From the NCBI GenBank assembly GCA_024226555.1, contig JAAELO010000198.1, forward strand, positions 86,439 through 150,438: 64,000 bases of DNA, read 5' to 3'. The notes under the pieces were generated by a model. That model was not told where the DNA came from. It saw nothing but the letters and a program-made list of their open reading frames with translations, and ran no database searches. The stretch is from Desulfobacterales bacterium (GTDB lineage Bacteria; Desulfobacterota; Desulfobacteria; Desulfobacterales; JAAELO01). Both the position numbers and the translations under genes were made by a program. Of the stretch, positions 18,725 to 27,543 are shown piece after piece (the first letter of the stretch is position 1; each line of letters begins with the position of its first letter).

Positions 18725-18760
18725 TAGAATTAATTTGGAGATATCACTTTCCGGTTAAAC

Positions 18761-19732
18761 CTATCCACCTATTGAGTGCATTTTACTTACTATTTTATCC
18801 GGAGAACTATCCAAAAGATGCTTTTTCTGTTTAAAAGATGCAGCTTTCAAAAATACCTTTGTAAGTTCATCATCACTTAACCCATCTCTTAAAGGTTTTA
18901 TAATGTTTATTTTGTGATCTGAAAGTAAACATGGTCTTAGCATTCCACTTGCTGTAAGCCTCAACCTGTTACAATTACTGCAAAAATGTTTACTGATTGG
19001 GCTTATAAAACCAATTTCACCCTTAGCACCTTTAAACTTAAATCTCTCAGCAGGCCCATCTCCAGATCCACTTTCAACCTCATGAAGCTGTCCAACAGAT
19101 TCTATTCTGGATCTTATCTCAGGTGTCAAAAGATTTCCATTAATATCCTCACCCATTGGCATATACTCAATAAATCTTATATGAAAAGGATATTTAAAAG
19201 TAAGCTCCGCAAAACTGGTAAGTTCATCAAAGTTTAGATTTCTTATTGCAACCACATTTATTTTCAAAGGATTAATACCCTTATCATGGGCAGCCATAAT
19301 ACTATCCCAGACCTTACCAAAAAGATCCTTACCAGTTGTTATTTTATATCTTTCAGGAGTTAGAGTATCTAAGCTGATATTAAGCCTATTAATACCAGCA
19401 CCAATAATTTTATCGAGATTCTCTTTTAAATATATTCCATTTGTTGTTAGTGAAAGGTCTTTGATACCCTCAATTTCAGAAAGTTTATTCAGGAAATCAT
19501 AAACACCTGCTCTTAAAAGGGGTTCTCCTCCGGTGATTCTGATTTTTGAGACACCTAAACCTACTGATAACCGGACCAGCCTTAGTATCTCTTCATATCT
19601 TAAAATTTGATTATGGGGGATAAATTTAACCGAATCGTTTACACAATAAAAACACCTTAAATTACATCTATCTGTGAGCGATAATCTAAGATAATTTAAA
19701 ACACGATTGTGACTATCTGTAAGTATTTCCAT
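18761..19732 (-). CDS. moaA: GTP 3',8-cyclase MoaA
   Basis: 323 residues, standard MoaA length. The radical SAM cluster motif CNLRCFYC (residues about 18-25) binds the first 4Fe-4S cluster. The second, GTP-binding cluster is ligated by CSNCNRLRLTASGMLRPC near the C-terminus. The protein ends in the conserved Gly-Gly tail required for activity. It converts GTP to 3',8-cyclo-7,8-dihydro-GTP, the first step of molybdenum cofactor synthesis. It follows the cobA-hemD gene on the minus strand, separated by a hairpin, so it probably has some independence from the haem genes. Confidence 0.94.
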   Translation of the reverse strand: MEILTDSHNRVLNYLRLSLTDRCNLRCFYCVNDSVKFIPHNQILRYEEILRLVRLSVGLGVSKIRITGGEPLLRAGVYDFLNKLSEIEGIKDLSLTTNGIYLKENLDKIIGAGINRLNISLDTLTPERYKITTGKDLFGKVWDSIMAAHDKGINPLKINVVAIRNLNFDELTSFAELTFKYPFHIRFIEYMPMGEDINGNLLTPEIRSRIESVGQLHEVESGSGDGPAERFKFKGAKGEIGFISPISKHFCSNCNRLRLTASGMLRPCLLSDHKINIIKPLRDGLSDDELTKVFLKAASFKQKKHLLDSSPDKIVSKMHSIGG

Positions 19733-19740
19733 ATTATATA

Positions 19741-19779
19741 AAGCCCTGCTTTTTCAGCAATCTAAAAAAAGCAGAGCTT
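19741..19779 (-). terminator. hairpin between cobA-hemD and moaA
   Basis: AAGCCCTGCTTTTT pairs with AAAAAGCAGAGCTT with one mismatch and an 11-base loop. It lies between the end of cobA-hemD (19797) and the moaA start (19732). It may terminate the haem transcript or reduce read-through into moaA. Confidence 0.6.
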
Positions 19780-19796
19780 GAAAAAGTTTTTTTATA

Positions 19797-21320
19797 TCAA
19801 CTGTAGAACTTTAAAATAGCATCTGTCAATCCGGGAATTGTAAAAGCTTCCGCTTCAGTAGCTATTTCAAAATTAAGATCTCTTGCAGTATCAGATGTAA
19901 TCGGTCCGATACTTGCGACCTTAAGACCATTTATAAGTTCATCAAAACGTTCTTCTGGTATCATTCCCTTAAAGTTCTTAACTGTTGAAGAACTTGTAAA
20001 TGTAACCATATCGACATTTCCACTTTCAAGTTCTGAAAGAAGCAGGTCTTTGTTTTCATGAACTGTTACTGTTTGATAAGAAGCAACATCATCAAGTTCT
20101 GCTCCCATTTTTGTCAGCTCTTCAGGAAGAACAGATCTTGCTTCTAATGCTCTTGGAAGAAGAATCTTTTTACCTTTAACATCAATATTTTCAAATGCCT
20201 CAACAACAGCTTCTGCTCTGTATGTTTTTGGGATTACATCACTCTTTATACCATAATCCAAAAGCTTTTGAGATGTTGCAGGACCAATTGTGGCTGTTTT
20301 AAGATTCCCTAAGGCTCTAACATCCAAACCATTTTCAAATAGTCTGTCGAAGAAATATTTAACACCATTAACACTTGTGAAAATAAGCCATTCGTACGTT
20401 TCAAGATTTGAGATAGCATCATCAAGTGGTTTTTTATCATCCGGATCCACAACTTTAATTGTTGGGCATTCAATGCACTCTGCGCCTGAATCTGTCAGAA
20501 GCTTAACGAGGTCACTCGCTTGCTCTCTTGCCCGTGTAACAATGATCTTCTTTCCGAAAAGAGGTCTGTCTTCAAACCATTTAAGAGTATCTTTCAGAGT
20601 TACAACACCACCAACAATTATTATGGATGGTGATTTAATTTTAGCTTTTTCAACAACATCAACTATATTTGAAAGAGTTCCTGTTACAGACCTTTGTTTG
20701 GTTGTTGTTCCCCATCTCACAAGAGCTACAGGAGTTTCGGCATCTTTCCCATTTTCAACAAGCTTTGTTGCGATATTACCAAGGTTTTTAACACCCATAA
20801 GAAAAACAAGGGTTCCCTCCATCTGTGCTAAAATTTCCCAATTGAGGTTTGAATCTTTCTTGGTAGGATCTTCATGTCCTGTTATGATTGAAACTGATGA
20901 TGTAAATCGTCTGTGAGTAAGTGGAATTCCAGCATAAGCAGGAGCTGCGATTGCAGAAGTTACACCAGGAACTATTTCAAAAGAACAACCTGCGTCAAGC
21001 AGTTCTTCTGCTTCTTCGCCCCCTCTACCAAAAATAAAGGGATCTCCTCCCTTAAGCCTTGCTACAGTTAGTCCGTTTTTTGCTTTTTCGACGATCAGAT
21101 CGTTAATTTTATCCTGTGTAAGAGTGTGATCACCACCCTTTTTACCAACATAGATAATCTGGGCATCGCTTCTTGCATAATTTAAAAGTGTTTTAGAAGC
21201 CAGATAATCATAAACAACCACATCAGCACTTTGTATACACTCTTTTCCCTTAACGGTAATTAGTCCAGGATCACCAGGACCTGCTCCAATCAAATATACT
21301 TTTCCGGTTTTATTCTGCAT
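19797..21320 (-). CDS. cobA-hemD: uroporphyrinogen-III C-methyltransferase / uroporphyrinogen-III synthase fusion
   Basis: 507 residues. Residues about 5-245 are a SAM-dependent uroporphyrinogen-III methyltransferase (VYLIGAGPGDPGLIT, RLKGGDPFIFGRGGEE, GVTSAIAAPAYAGIPLTHR). Residues about 255-505 are a HemD domain (KKIIVTRAREQASDLVKLL, then TSVNGVKYFF and a C-terminal TFTSSSTVKNF). The fusion makes uroporphyrinogen III from hydroxymethylbilane and methylates it to precorrin-2, the branch to sirohaem, cobalamin and the alternative haem route. It overlaps the 3' end of hemC by 11 bases, so the pathway is encoded in order. A CbiX-type chelatase is at 40250. Confidence 0.93.
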   Translation of the reverse strand: MQNKTGKVYLIGAGPGDPGLITVKGKECIQSADVVVYDYLASKTLLNYARSDAQIIYVGKKGGDHTLTQDKINDLIVEKAKNGLTVARLKGGDPFIFGRGGEEAEELLDAGCSFEIVPGVTSAIAAPAYAGIPLTHRRFTSSVSIITGHEDPTKKDSNLNWEILAQMEGTLVFLMGVKNLGNIATKLVENGKDAETPVALVRWGTTTKQRSVTGTLSNIVDVVEKAKIKSPSIIIVGGVVTLKDTLKWFEDRPLFGKKIIVTRAREQASDLVKLLTDSGAECIECPTIKVVDPDDKKPLDDAISNLETYEWLIFTSVNGVKYFFDRLFENGLDVRALGNLKTATIGPATSQKLLDYGIKSDVIPKTYRAEAVVEAFENIDVKGKKILLPRALEARSVLPEELTKMGAELDDVASYQTVTVHENKDLLLSELESGNVDMVTFTSSSTVKNFKGMIPEERFDELINGLKVASIGPITSDTARDLNFEIATEAEAFTIPGLTDAILKFYS

Positions 21321-22242
21321 CTGCTATCACTTTCTTTAAAATTTCATCGGCGCCTTTTTCAAGTAGCCTGTTCGCAAGTTCAGTTCCTGCACTTTCACAG
21401 GCATCCTCCGGTGCTGAAATAAAATCTTCAACTCTTTCCTTACCATCAAGATCGCAAACAAGCCCTTTTAGGGTAACCTTACCATCTTCAATTGTTGCAT
21501 GTGCTGCAACAGGAATCTGGCAACTTCCTTCAAGCCTGTTCAAAAATGCACGCTCACAAAGCACAGCCACTCGGGTATCATGGTGATTCATCTTATCCAG
21601 TATAGGGGCAACTTTGTCATCATTTAATCTTGTTTCAACACATAACGCTCCCTGACCCACTGCTGGTAACATTGTGTCATGATCAATATATTCAGTTATA
21701 ACTTCTGAAAAACCAAGGCGATGAACTCCTGCTGCTGCTAAAATAATCGCATCCATCTCTCCATTTTTCAGTTTTTTTATACGGGTATCAATATTACCAC
21801 GCAGAGCCACTATTTTAAAATCCGGTCTTTTTTTATAAAGTTGAGAAGATCTTCTCAAACTGCTGGTTCCAACTGTGGCTCCTTCAGGAAGCTCGGAAAG
21901 TTTTAGACCATCTTTTGAGATAACAACATCGGATGGATTTTCTCTATCAGGAATTGCTCCAATAGTAAGGCCTTCCGGGAGTTCTGCAGGCATATCCTTC
22001 ATGCTGTGGATAGCTATATCTATCCTTCCGCTTAAAAGAGCCTCTTCTATCTCTTTAACAAAAAGCCCTTTCCCTCCCACCTTTGCAAGTGGAACATCAA
22101 GAATTTTATCACCCTTTGTTTTAATAATCTCAAGCTCTACAGTCATCTCCGGGAAATTTTCAAGAATTGTATCTTTTACCCAGTTTGCCTGCCAAAGAGC
22201 TAAACTACTGCCTCTTGTTCCGATTCTAATTGTATTATCCAT
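21310..22242 (-). CDS. hemC: hydroxymethylbilane synthase (porphobilinogen deaminase)
   Basis: 310 residues, normal HemC length. N-terminal IRIGTRGSSLALWQANWV and the KGLFVKEIEEALL and AIHSMKDMPAELPEGL blocks are diagnostic. The cofactor-attachment Cys is in RLEGSCQIPVAAHA (about residue 240). It polymerises four porphobilinogen units into hydroxymethylbilane for the following CobA-HemD fusion. Its ATG directly follows the stop codon of the small FmdB protein. Confidence 0.95.
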   Translation of the reverse strand: MDNTIRIGTRGSSLALWQANWVKDTILENFPEMTVELEIIKTKGDKILDVPLAKVGGKGLFVKEIEEALLSGRIDIAIHSMKDMPAELPEGLTIGAIPDRENPSDVVISKDGLKLSELPEGATVGTSSLRRSSQLYKKRPDFKIVALRGNIDTRIKKLKNGEMDAIILAAAGVHRLGFSEVITEYIDHDTMLPAVGQGALCVETRLNDDKVAPILDKMNHHDTRVAVLCERAFLNRLEGSCQIPVAAHATIEDGKVTLKGLVCDLDGKERVEDFISAPEDACESAGTELANRLLEKGADEILKKVIADAE

Positions 22243-22473
22243 TTATCCACATGTGCCACAGCTACCCGCTGTGCATCCTTGGCAAGATGAAGTTGAAGCC
22301 GAAGAGGAAACTGTTTGTCCACCAGCAGATTTGCTAACAAAACCACATGCTGACATTAATTTTCTCACATTGTCTGTTTTACACTCCGGACATTCCGGTC
22401 GATCCCCCGATTTTAGAATAAGGTATTCAAAGTCCTTATCACAACCGTTACACTTAAATTCATATATTGGCAT
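22243..22473 (-). CDS. FmdB family zinc ribbon protein
   Basis: 76 residues from MPIYEFKC. This is the usual FmdB start; an upstream in-frame ATG (22506) would add an untypical 11-residue extension. Two Cys pairs, CNGC and CPEC, form the zinc ribbon. A Ser/Gly-rich linker leads to a second Cys-rich tail (CQGC, CGTC). Function is unknown; FmdB proteins were first noted as putative regulators. It abuts hemC and so heads the haem transcript. Confidence 0.87.
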   Translation of the reverse strand: MPIYEFKCNGCDKDFEYLILKSGDRPECPECKTDNVRKLMSACGFVSKSAGGQTVSSSASTSSCQGCTAGSCGTCG

Positions 22474-22696
22474 AACAAACCCCATTTTTTTATACTGGTA
22501 TTTCAAATAGCTCCAAAACCTGAAAAAATACTGATTTTGATCTTTGACAAAATAATCACTAATAGGACTAAATCAACCAGTTCTTATACCATATAACAAG
22601 ATTTTTTAGTAATCTTCATAGATTGAGGAATTACAGGTTATCCGTTAGAATGAAAGGAATTAACTATTCTCAATTTAAAACCCTATACAATAAAAT

Positions 22697-23272
22697 TTAA
22701 AAAGATTCCGGGAAAAGCTTCCTGTCAACAAGATCACATAAAATATGCATAAGTGTGATATGGGTTTCCTGAATTCTTGCAGTCACATCAGACTGAACTG
22801 AAAATGCTATGTCTGATAGTCCCACTATTTTACCACCACGCCCACCAACTCCGAAGTTTATAAGTCCCTTCTCTTTTGCTACCTCAAATGCTTTAACCAC
22901 ATTGGGTGAATTTCCGCTGGTACTTATACCAATCGCAATATCATCCTTCTGACCAAGAGCAAAGATCTGCTTACTGAATATTTCATCAAAATGGTAATCG
23001 TTTCCAATACTTGTAATTATCGAAGTATCTGTGGTCAGAGCTATAGATGGGAGAGGATGTCTTTCAATTCTAAATCTGTTAACAAACTCAGCTGCTATAT
23101 GCTGGGCATCTGCTGCACTTCCACCATTACCAAATATGAGAATTTTATGACCGGATGCGATACATTGAGCCATCATTTCAGCACCCTTAAGAATTAAATC
23201 AATATTTTCACTGATATATTTTTCTTTCACTTTAATACTATCTTCTAAAATATCTTTAATTATTTTTTCCAT
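22697..23272 (-). CDS. gmhA: D-sedoheptulose 7-phosphate isomerase
   Basis: 191 residues with a single SIS domain. Matching segments include ILIFGNGGSAADAQHIAAEFVNRF, AIGISTSGNSPNVV and RIQETHITLMHILCDLVD; the Glu and His of the active site are in the last block. It converts sedoheptulose 7-phosphate to glycero-manno-heptose 7-phosphate, the first step of LPS core heptose (or S-layer sugar) synthesis, which supports a Gram-negative envelope. The preceding TPR gene ends 15 bases upstream, so both are likely in one transcript. Confidence 0.92.
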   Translation of the reverse strand: MEKIIKDILEDSIKVKEKYISENIDLILKGAEMMAQCIASGHKILIFGNGGSAADAQHIAAEFVNRFRIERHPLPSIALTTDTSIITSIGNDYHFDEIFSKQIFALGQKDDIAIGISTSGNSPNVVKAFEVAKEKGLINFGVGGRGGKIVGLSDIAFSVQSDVTARIQETHITLMHILCDLVDRKLFPESF

Positions 23273-23287
23273 TATTTATCCCCTATT

Positions 23288-24586
23288 CTATGCTGATTTT
23301 AATCTCAACTCATCTATATATTCTGAAACATCTTCTCCAAGAGATGATGCCGTTTCAAACTCTTCTAAAGCCTCGTCATTATCCTTATTTACATAAAGCA
23401 GTTTTCCAAGTCTTTTCCTGAAAAGACCATTATCAGGCTCTATGGCAACACTGTGCCTTGCAAATGTTATAGTAATATCAATATTTTCTTCAATCTGGAA
23501 AAACAGTTCACTCAAGAGAGATAAAGCCTGACCATTATTTGGAGATAGTTTGACAGCCTTCTTACAGCTTTTAACAGCTTTTTTAAAAGAGCCTTTTGCA
23601 AACTGGCATTCCGCAATATAGTAGTATGCTAATGAAGATTCTTTTATCTGTGATGCAGAATTCAAATAATCAGCTGCTTTATCAATATCATTTTCTTCAA
23701 AATAGTGTTTCCCAAGATGGAACTTAACCTCATAAAGATTATGTTCAAAAGAATCTGCTTTTAAAAAATATGAAAGAGCATTAGAACTATCCCCAACCAT
23801 TGAACAGATAAGACCTGCATTATGGATTGCCATAACTTCATTTGGATCAAGGTTAATAGCTTCTTCAAATTCTTCAAGAGCGTCTTCAGCTCTGTTTTGA
23901 ATTCCATAACAAATGCCTAAACTGTTTCTCACATTTACATTATTTGGGGAAATTTTAATGGCATTTTCAAACTCTTTTATCGCAAGATCTATTTTCCCCT
24001 CCAGATAGAACTTATCTCCGCTAATGTTTAAGCTTACAGCATCAAACGAAACAATTGAATTTCCTTCAAAAAAGTAGGAATGTTCAAGTGCTTTGACAGA
24101 GTTATTAATGATCACATCCTTTTCAAAAGAGAGTTCTGGATAGTGGGCTATCCCTATGGAAACAGTTTCAGGTCTTATCTTTGACAGGTCACCCCTTATC
24201 TTTTTAGCTATTTTTATGGCTTTTGCATTGTTTTTATCAGGAATAGTTAATGTAAAAGTATTTTTCTCTAATAAACCCCAAAAACCACTTCGATCAGCAC
24301 AAATATCATTAACAATAGTCGCAATATCAGCAAGAACCTGCTGGCAAATCTCAGAATCAGGCATTGAATCTGTATGTACAGAAATAACGCTGAATTTTTC
24401 TAAACATGATGTAAATTCTGACCATTTTAATAATATGCCATCTCCCGATAAAAGGTCAGGGAATTTAACATTTAAAAATGAAGTATCAATGCAATCATCC
24501 GGTACTTCAAACACTTTATTTTCAGATTTTGAAACAAGAAACTCTTTAGTTGAGGTTTTCTCTTTGTATAAAATGCTCTCTTGCAT
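23288..24586 (-). CDS. degenerate GGDEF-like domain fused to TPR repeats
   Basis: 432 residues. Residues about 50-200 look like a nucleotidyl cyclase fold, with the closing strand VSIGIAHYPEL kept, but the GGDEF loop is absent (the equivalent stretch reads SGFWGLLEKNTFTL), so it should be inactive. From about 205 to 425 at least six TPR motifs follow, for example AIKEFENAIKISPNNVNVRNS and ALEEFEEAINLDPNEV. No membrane helix is visible. It is probably a cytosolic scaffold, perhaps using the dead cyclase domain for binding. It sits between selA and gmhA in a tight minus-strand cluster, which says little about its job. Confidence 0.75.
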   Translation of the reverse strand: MQESILYKEKTSTKEFLVSKSENKVFEVPDDCIDTSFLNVKFPDLLSGDGILLKWSEFTSCLEKFSVISVHTDSMPDSEICQQVLADIATIVNDICADRSGFWGLLEKNTFTLTIPDKNNAKAIKIAKKIRGDLSKIRPETVSIGIAHYPELSFEKDVIINNSVKALEHSYFFEGNSIVSFDAVSLNISGDKFYLEGKIDLAIKEFENAIKISPNNVNVRNSLGICYGIQNRAEDALEEFEEAINLDPNEVMAIHNAGLICSMVGDSSNALSYFLKADSFEHNLYEVKFHLGKHYFEENDIDKAADYLNSASQIKESSLAYYYIAECQFAKGSFKKAVKSCKKAVKLSPNNGQALSLLSELFFQIEENIDITITFARHSVAIEPDNGLFRKRLGKLLYVNKDNDEALEEFETASSLGEDVSEYIDELRLKSA

Positions 24587-24597
24587 TTAAAATCCTC

Positions 24598-26004
24598 TTA
24601 AATTTTTTTTTCTAAAATATTAGCAACTGCATTATTTATTGATTCAACTTCTTTATCACTTACAGTTCTTAGATCTAAAAGGAAATTATCATTTTCGATT
24701 CTCCCTATTACAGATGGTTTTGAATATCTCATTTTTTTCTCTATGTATGAGGCTGATTTGCCTGGTACTTTGATAGTAACAGCACTGCTTGGAAGTAGCA
24801 TTAATGGAAGAGAGCCACCTCCTGCTTTTGACTGGGTATCACAGGTTGACACCTCTATTTTATCCCCATATTTTTCAGTAAGTATTATAGAAACTTTAGC
24901 AGCCCTGGCTTCTATTTCGGCCTTTTTCATAAAAAGCATTTTAAGTGTTGGTATTTCAGATACAGCGGCTCTTTCATCCCGATAAAAACGCATAACTATT
25001 TCAAGTGCTGCAAGAGTCAGCTTATCTATCCTGACTGCACGGGTAAAGGGATTTTTTTTTATTTCATCAATTATCTCTTTTTTACCAATAATTATGCCGG
25101 CCTGTGGACCTCCAAGGAGCTTATCACCACTAAAGGTAATCAGATCAACACCTGCTTTTACAGATTCCTGTACAGTTGGCTCTTTTTGAAGTCCATATTT
25201 TGAAAAATCCACGAAAGTACCGCTTCCCAGGTCCTCCATGACCGTTATCGATCGTTCTTTTCCAAGGGAGACCATCTCTTCAAGAGACAAACTGGAAGTA
25301 AATCCAACAATACTATAATTACTTGTATGAACTTTAAGTAAAAGACCTGTTTCTTCATTTATCTCATTTTCATAGTCTTTTCTGTGAGTCCTGTTTGTTG
25401 CACCAACCTCTTTTAAAATTCCACCACTTTTAGCCATAATATCAGGAATTCTAAAAGATCCGCCAATCTCTACCAACTCTCCCCTTGAAACGATAACCTC
25501 TTTACCACTTGCTATTGTTTCAAGGGCCAATAGAACCGCACTTGCATTATTATTGACAACCATTGCAGCTTCGGCTCCGGAAATTTCGCAGATGATATCC
25601 TCAACTATGCTGTATCTTGACCCCCTTTTACCTGATTCTATATCAAATTCAAGGTTCGAATAACCTGAAGCTATATCAGACATGTGTTTAAGAGCAGCCT
25701 CTGGAAGAAGAGATCTTCCAAGGTTTGTGTGAACAACAACCCCTGTTGCATTTATAAGATTAACAAGATTAGGTGTTGTTTTATCCTGAACCAGATCCTG
25801 AATTTCACTTTGTAATCCATCTATACTAACATCTTCACCGGCTAAAATAAAAGCTCGTTTTTTTTCAATAATCTCTCTGATTGATGATGTTAAAACCGAT
25901 TTTGGTATCTCTTTATAAAAATCCTGCTCCCCAAACTCTTCAAGAAGATTGTCCACTCCGGGAAGCAATTTAAGCATATTTTTCTGTTCATTATTTAGTT
26001 GCAT
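24598..26004 (-). CDS. selA: L-seryl-tRNA(Sec) selenium transferase SelA
   Basis: 468 residues, full length. The N-terminal domain (to about 80) is followed by the PLP-dependent aminotransferase fold: NLINATGVVVHTNLGRSLL, AAMVVNNNASAVLLAL, and the PLP-lysine motif SGDKLLGGPQAG. SelA converts Ser-tRNA(Sec) to Sec-tRNA(Sec), so the organism very probably makes selenoproteins. selB, selC and selD are not in this window, and no in-frame UGA selenoprotein was recognised here. It lies between the CheD-HDOD gene and the TPR gene with gaps of about 12 bases, so it is co-transcribed with them. Confidence 0.94.
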   Translation of the reverse strand: MQLNNEQKNMLKLLPGVDNLLEEFGEQDFYKEIPKSVLTSSIREIIEKKRAFILAGEDVSIDGLQSEIQDLVQDKTTPNLVNLINATGVVVHTNLGRSLLPEAALKHMSDIASGYSNLEFDIESGKRGSRYSIVEDIICEISGAEAAMVVNNNASAVLLALETIASGKEVIVSRGELVEIGGSFRIPDIMAKSGGILKEVGATNRTHRKDYENEINEETGLLLKVHTSNYSIVGFTSSLSLEEMVSLGKERSITVMEDLGSGTFVDFSKYGLQKEPTVQESVKAGVDLITFSGDKLLGGPQAGIIIGKKEIIDEIKKNPFTRAVRIDKLTLAALEIVMRFYRDERAAVSEIPTLKMLFMKKAEIEARAAKVSIILTEKYGDKIEVSTCDTQSKAGGGSLPLMLLPSSAVTIKVPGKSASYIEKKMRYSKPSVIGRIENDNFLLDLRTVSDKEVESINNAVANILEKKI

Positions 26005-26016
26005 TGTTTTCCTTAT

Positions 26017-27360
26017 TTACGTGAGCAAATCAACTGTTTTCGATGGAATCATCTCAACAATTTCAGGTATTGAATCCATTGTTAAGTTTAATGATTTAAG
26101 GCAATATTCAAGTGATTTTGGTTTTTGATCTGCAAATACCCCTCTGCTAAATCTCTCCATAATAAAATCTGCAATATAGATTATATTTACCAACTCTTTA
26201 TTTCTCTGTGCTTTCTCAGGATCATGATGATACATTATTACATCGACAAGTGGGGATGGAAAATTCCAGCTCTTTGCAATTTTTTTCCCAATTTCCAGGT
26301 GGTTAATTCCAAAAACATTATTTTCCACAGAAGCGATAGCTTCACTTTTCTCAAATTCTCTATAGAAAAATGGCTTTGACTTGTTAAAGAACTGATCCAG
26401 CATAACCCCGCCTAAGTCATGTAAAAGCCCCGCCGTATAGGCTACTCCTGGCGATACTATTTCTGTTTTTTTTGCAAGACCTTCTGCAATAGCTGAAGTT
26501 CCAACGGCATGATGAAATAATCCACCCATACAAAGTGAATATCCGGAACTGGACTGATTATAAAATTTCTTAACACTATTTGAGATAATAATTTTTATCA
26601 GTTTGTCCATACCAATTATTGAGAGAGCATCATCTAAAGAATCGATCTCTCTCTTCATTGCAAAAAAACTTGAATTGCAAAGCTTAATAATTTTAGCTGT
26701 TATTACCTGATCTTTTTTCACCTCTTCTGCAATATTTTCTATACTGTAATATCCATCATTTACCATTCTTAATATTTTAAGAGCAACCTGAGGAATTGGC
26801 TGTAGTTTTTCAAATGCATAATCAATCTCTTCCTTTGCCGGAATTTTGTGTCCAGCACCTGACATGGTATAAATTGTTTTTGGAGTAATACTAAATTCAC
26901 CGCAACTCATATCCAAAGACAGGTTACATGAAAAAAATCCACCTGTTTCAGATTTAATAACAGATATATTCTGCTGTGCCAAAATACCTTTAACAATTTC
27001 AATTGTTCTGCCGCCAATATCCAGGTTTATATCCTGCATGCTAACAGGACCCACAAGAGCCCCACCTGCAATAACCACCTCAAGGTTTTCAAAAGCTGAA
27101 CCTTGTTTTACAAGCTCATTAAGAAATATTGGAAGTGCAGTAGTTGCAAATTTTGCGGGTTCATCCACATGGGTGTATGAGATTGGTTCCGGGAGCAATA
27201 TATGCAAAAGCCCGCCAGATCTGTTTTTTTTATCATATGCTGCAACACCAACACAGGTTCCTAAAAGAGATTCATAGACTACTGATTTTTCAGTTGAAAC
27301 GACAAATGACCCTGAAAAAATATGTTCTCTTTTCATTCTTATAGTATTTTTTAATGCCAT
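26017..27360 (-). CDS. CheD-HDOD fusion protein
   Basis: 447 residues. Residues about 10-165 are a CheD domain (chemoreceptor glutamine deamidase) with the catalytic Cys36 in LLGTCVGV and His53 in GLLHILLP. Their 17-residue spacing is that of known CheD enzymes. Residues about 185-400 are an HDOD domain (PIPQVALKILRMVND, KIIKLCNSSFF, AYTAGLLHDLGGVMLDQFF). HDOD domains are usually non-catalytic signalling modules, although an HD pair is present here. The fusion links receptor deamidation with a signalling scaffold. It is the first gene of a cluster with selA, the TPR protein and gmhA. Confidence 0.88.
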   Translation of the reverse strand: MALKNTIRMKREHIFSGSFVVSTEKSVVYESLLGTCVGVAAYDKKNRSGGLLHILLPEPISYTHVDEPAKFATTALPIFLNELVKQGSAFENLEVVIAGGALVGPVSMQDINLDIGGRTIEIVKGILAQQNISVIKSETGGFFSCNLSLDMSCGEFSITPKTIYTMSGAGHKIPAKEEIDYAFEKLQPIPQVALKILRMVNDGYYSIENIAEEVKKDQVITAKIIKLCNSSFFAMKREIDSLDDALSIIGMDKLIKIIISNSVKKFYNQSSSGYSLCMGGLFHHAVGTSAIAEGLAKKTEIVSPGVAYTAGLLHDLGGVMLDQFFNKSKPFFYREFEKSEAIASVENNVFGINHLEIGKKIAKSWNFPSPLVDVIMYHHDPEKAQRNKELVNIIYIADFIMERFSRGVFADQKPKSLEYCLKSLNLTMDSIPEIVEMIPSKTVDLLT

Positions 27361-27427
27361 TTATTCTCTTCCAGTTAGACTTTTAGGATATCAATCTTAA
27401 ATTATCTCCCATAATCCATATATATTA

Positions 27428-27461
27428 CAATGTTTTTATACAACTATTATTAAAAACATTG
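27428..27461. promoter_or_regulatory. 11-bp inverted repeat between cheD-HDOD and pyrF
   Basis: CAATGTTTTTA and its exact complement TAAAAACATTG are separated by 12 bases, in the divergent promoter region. It has the size and spacing of a dimeric regulator's operator or a weak hairpin. No regulator can be assigned. Confidence 0.45.
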
Positions 27462-27543
27462 GCTATTGATTGTTTATATATTCTGTTTAATATGCTAAAA
27501 AACATGCAAAATCAAAGTTTTAGATTACAAAAAAAGAGGCCAA

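Noticed and set aside
20290..20916. 208-residue open frame antisense to cobA-hemD
   Set aside because: It lies wholly within a well-supported gene on the other strand, has low-complexity Ser/Thr-rich composition and no RBS.
21875..22510. 211-residue open frame antisense to hemC and fmdB
   Set aside because: Shadow of two certain genes; no family resemblance and no SD.
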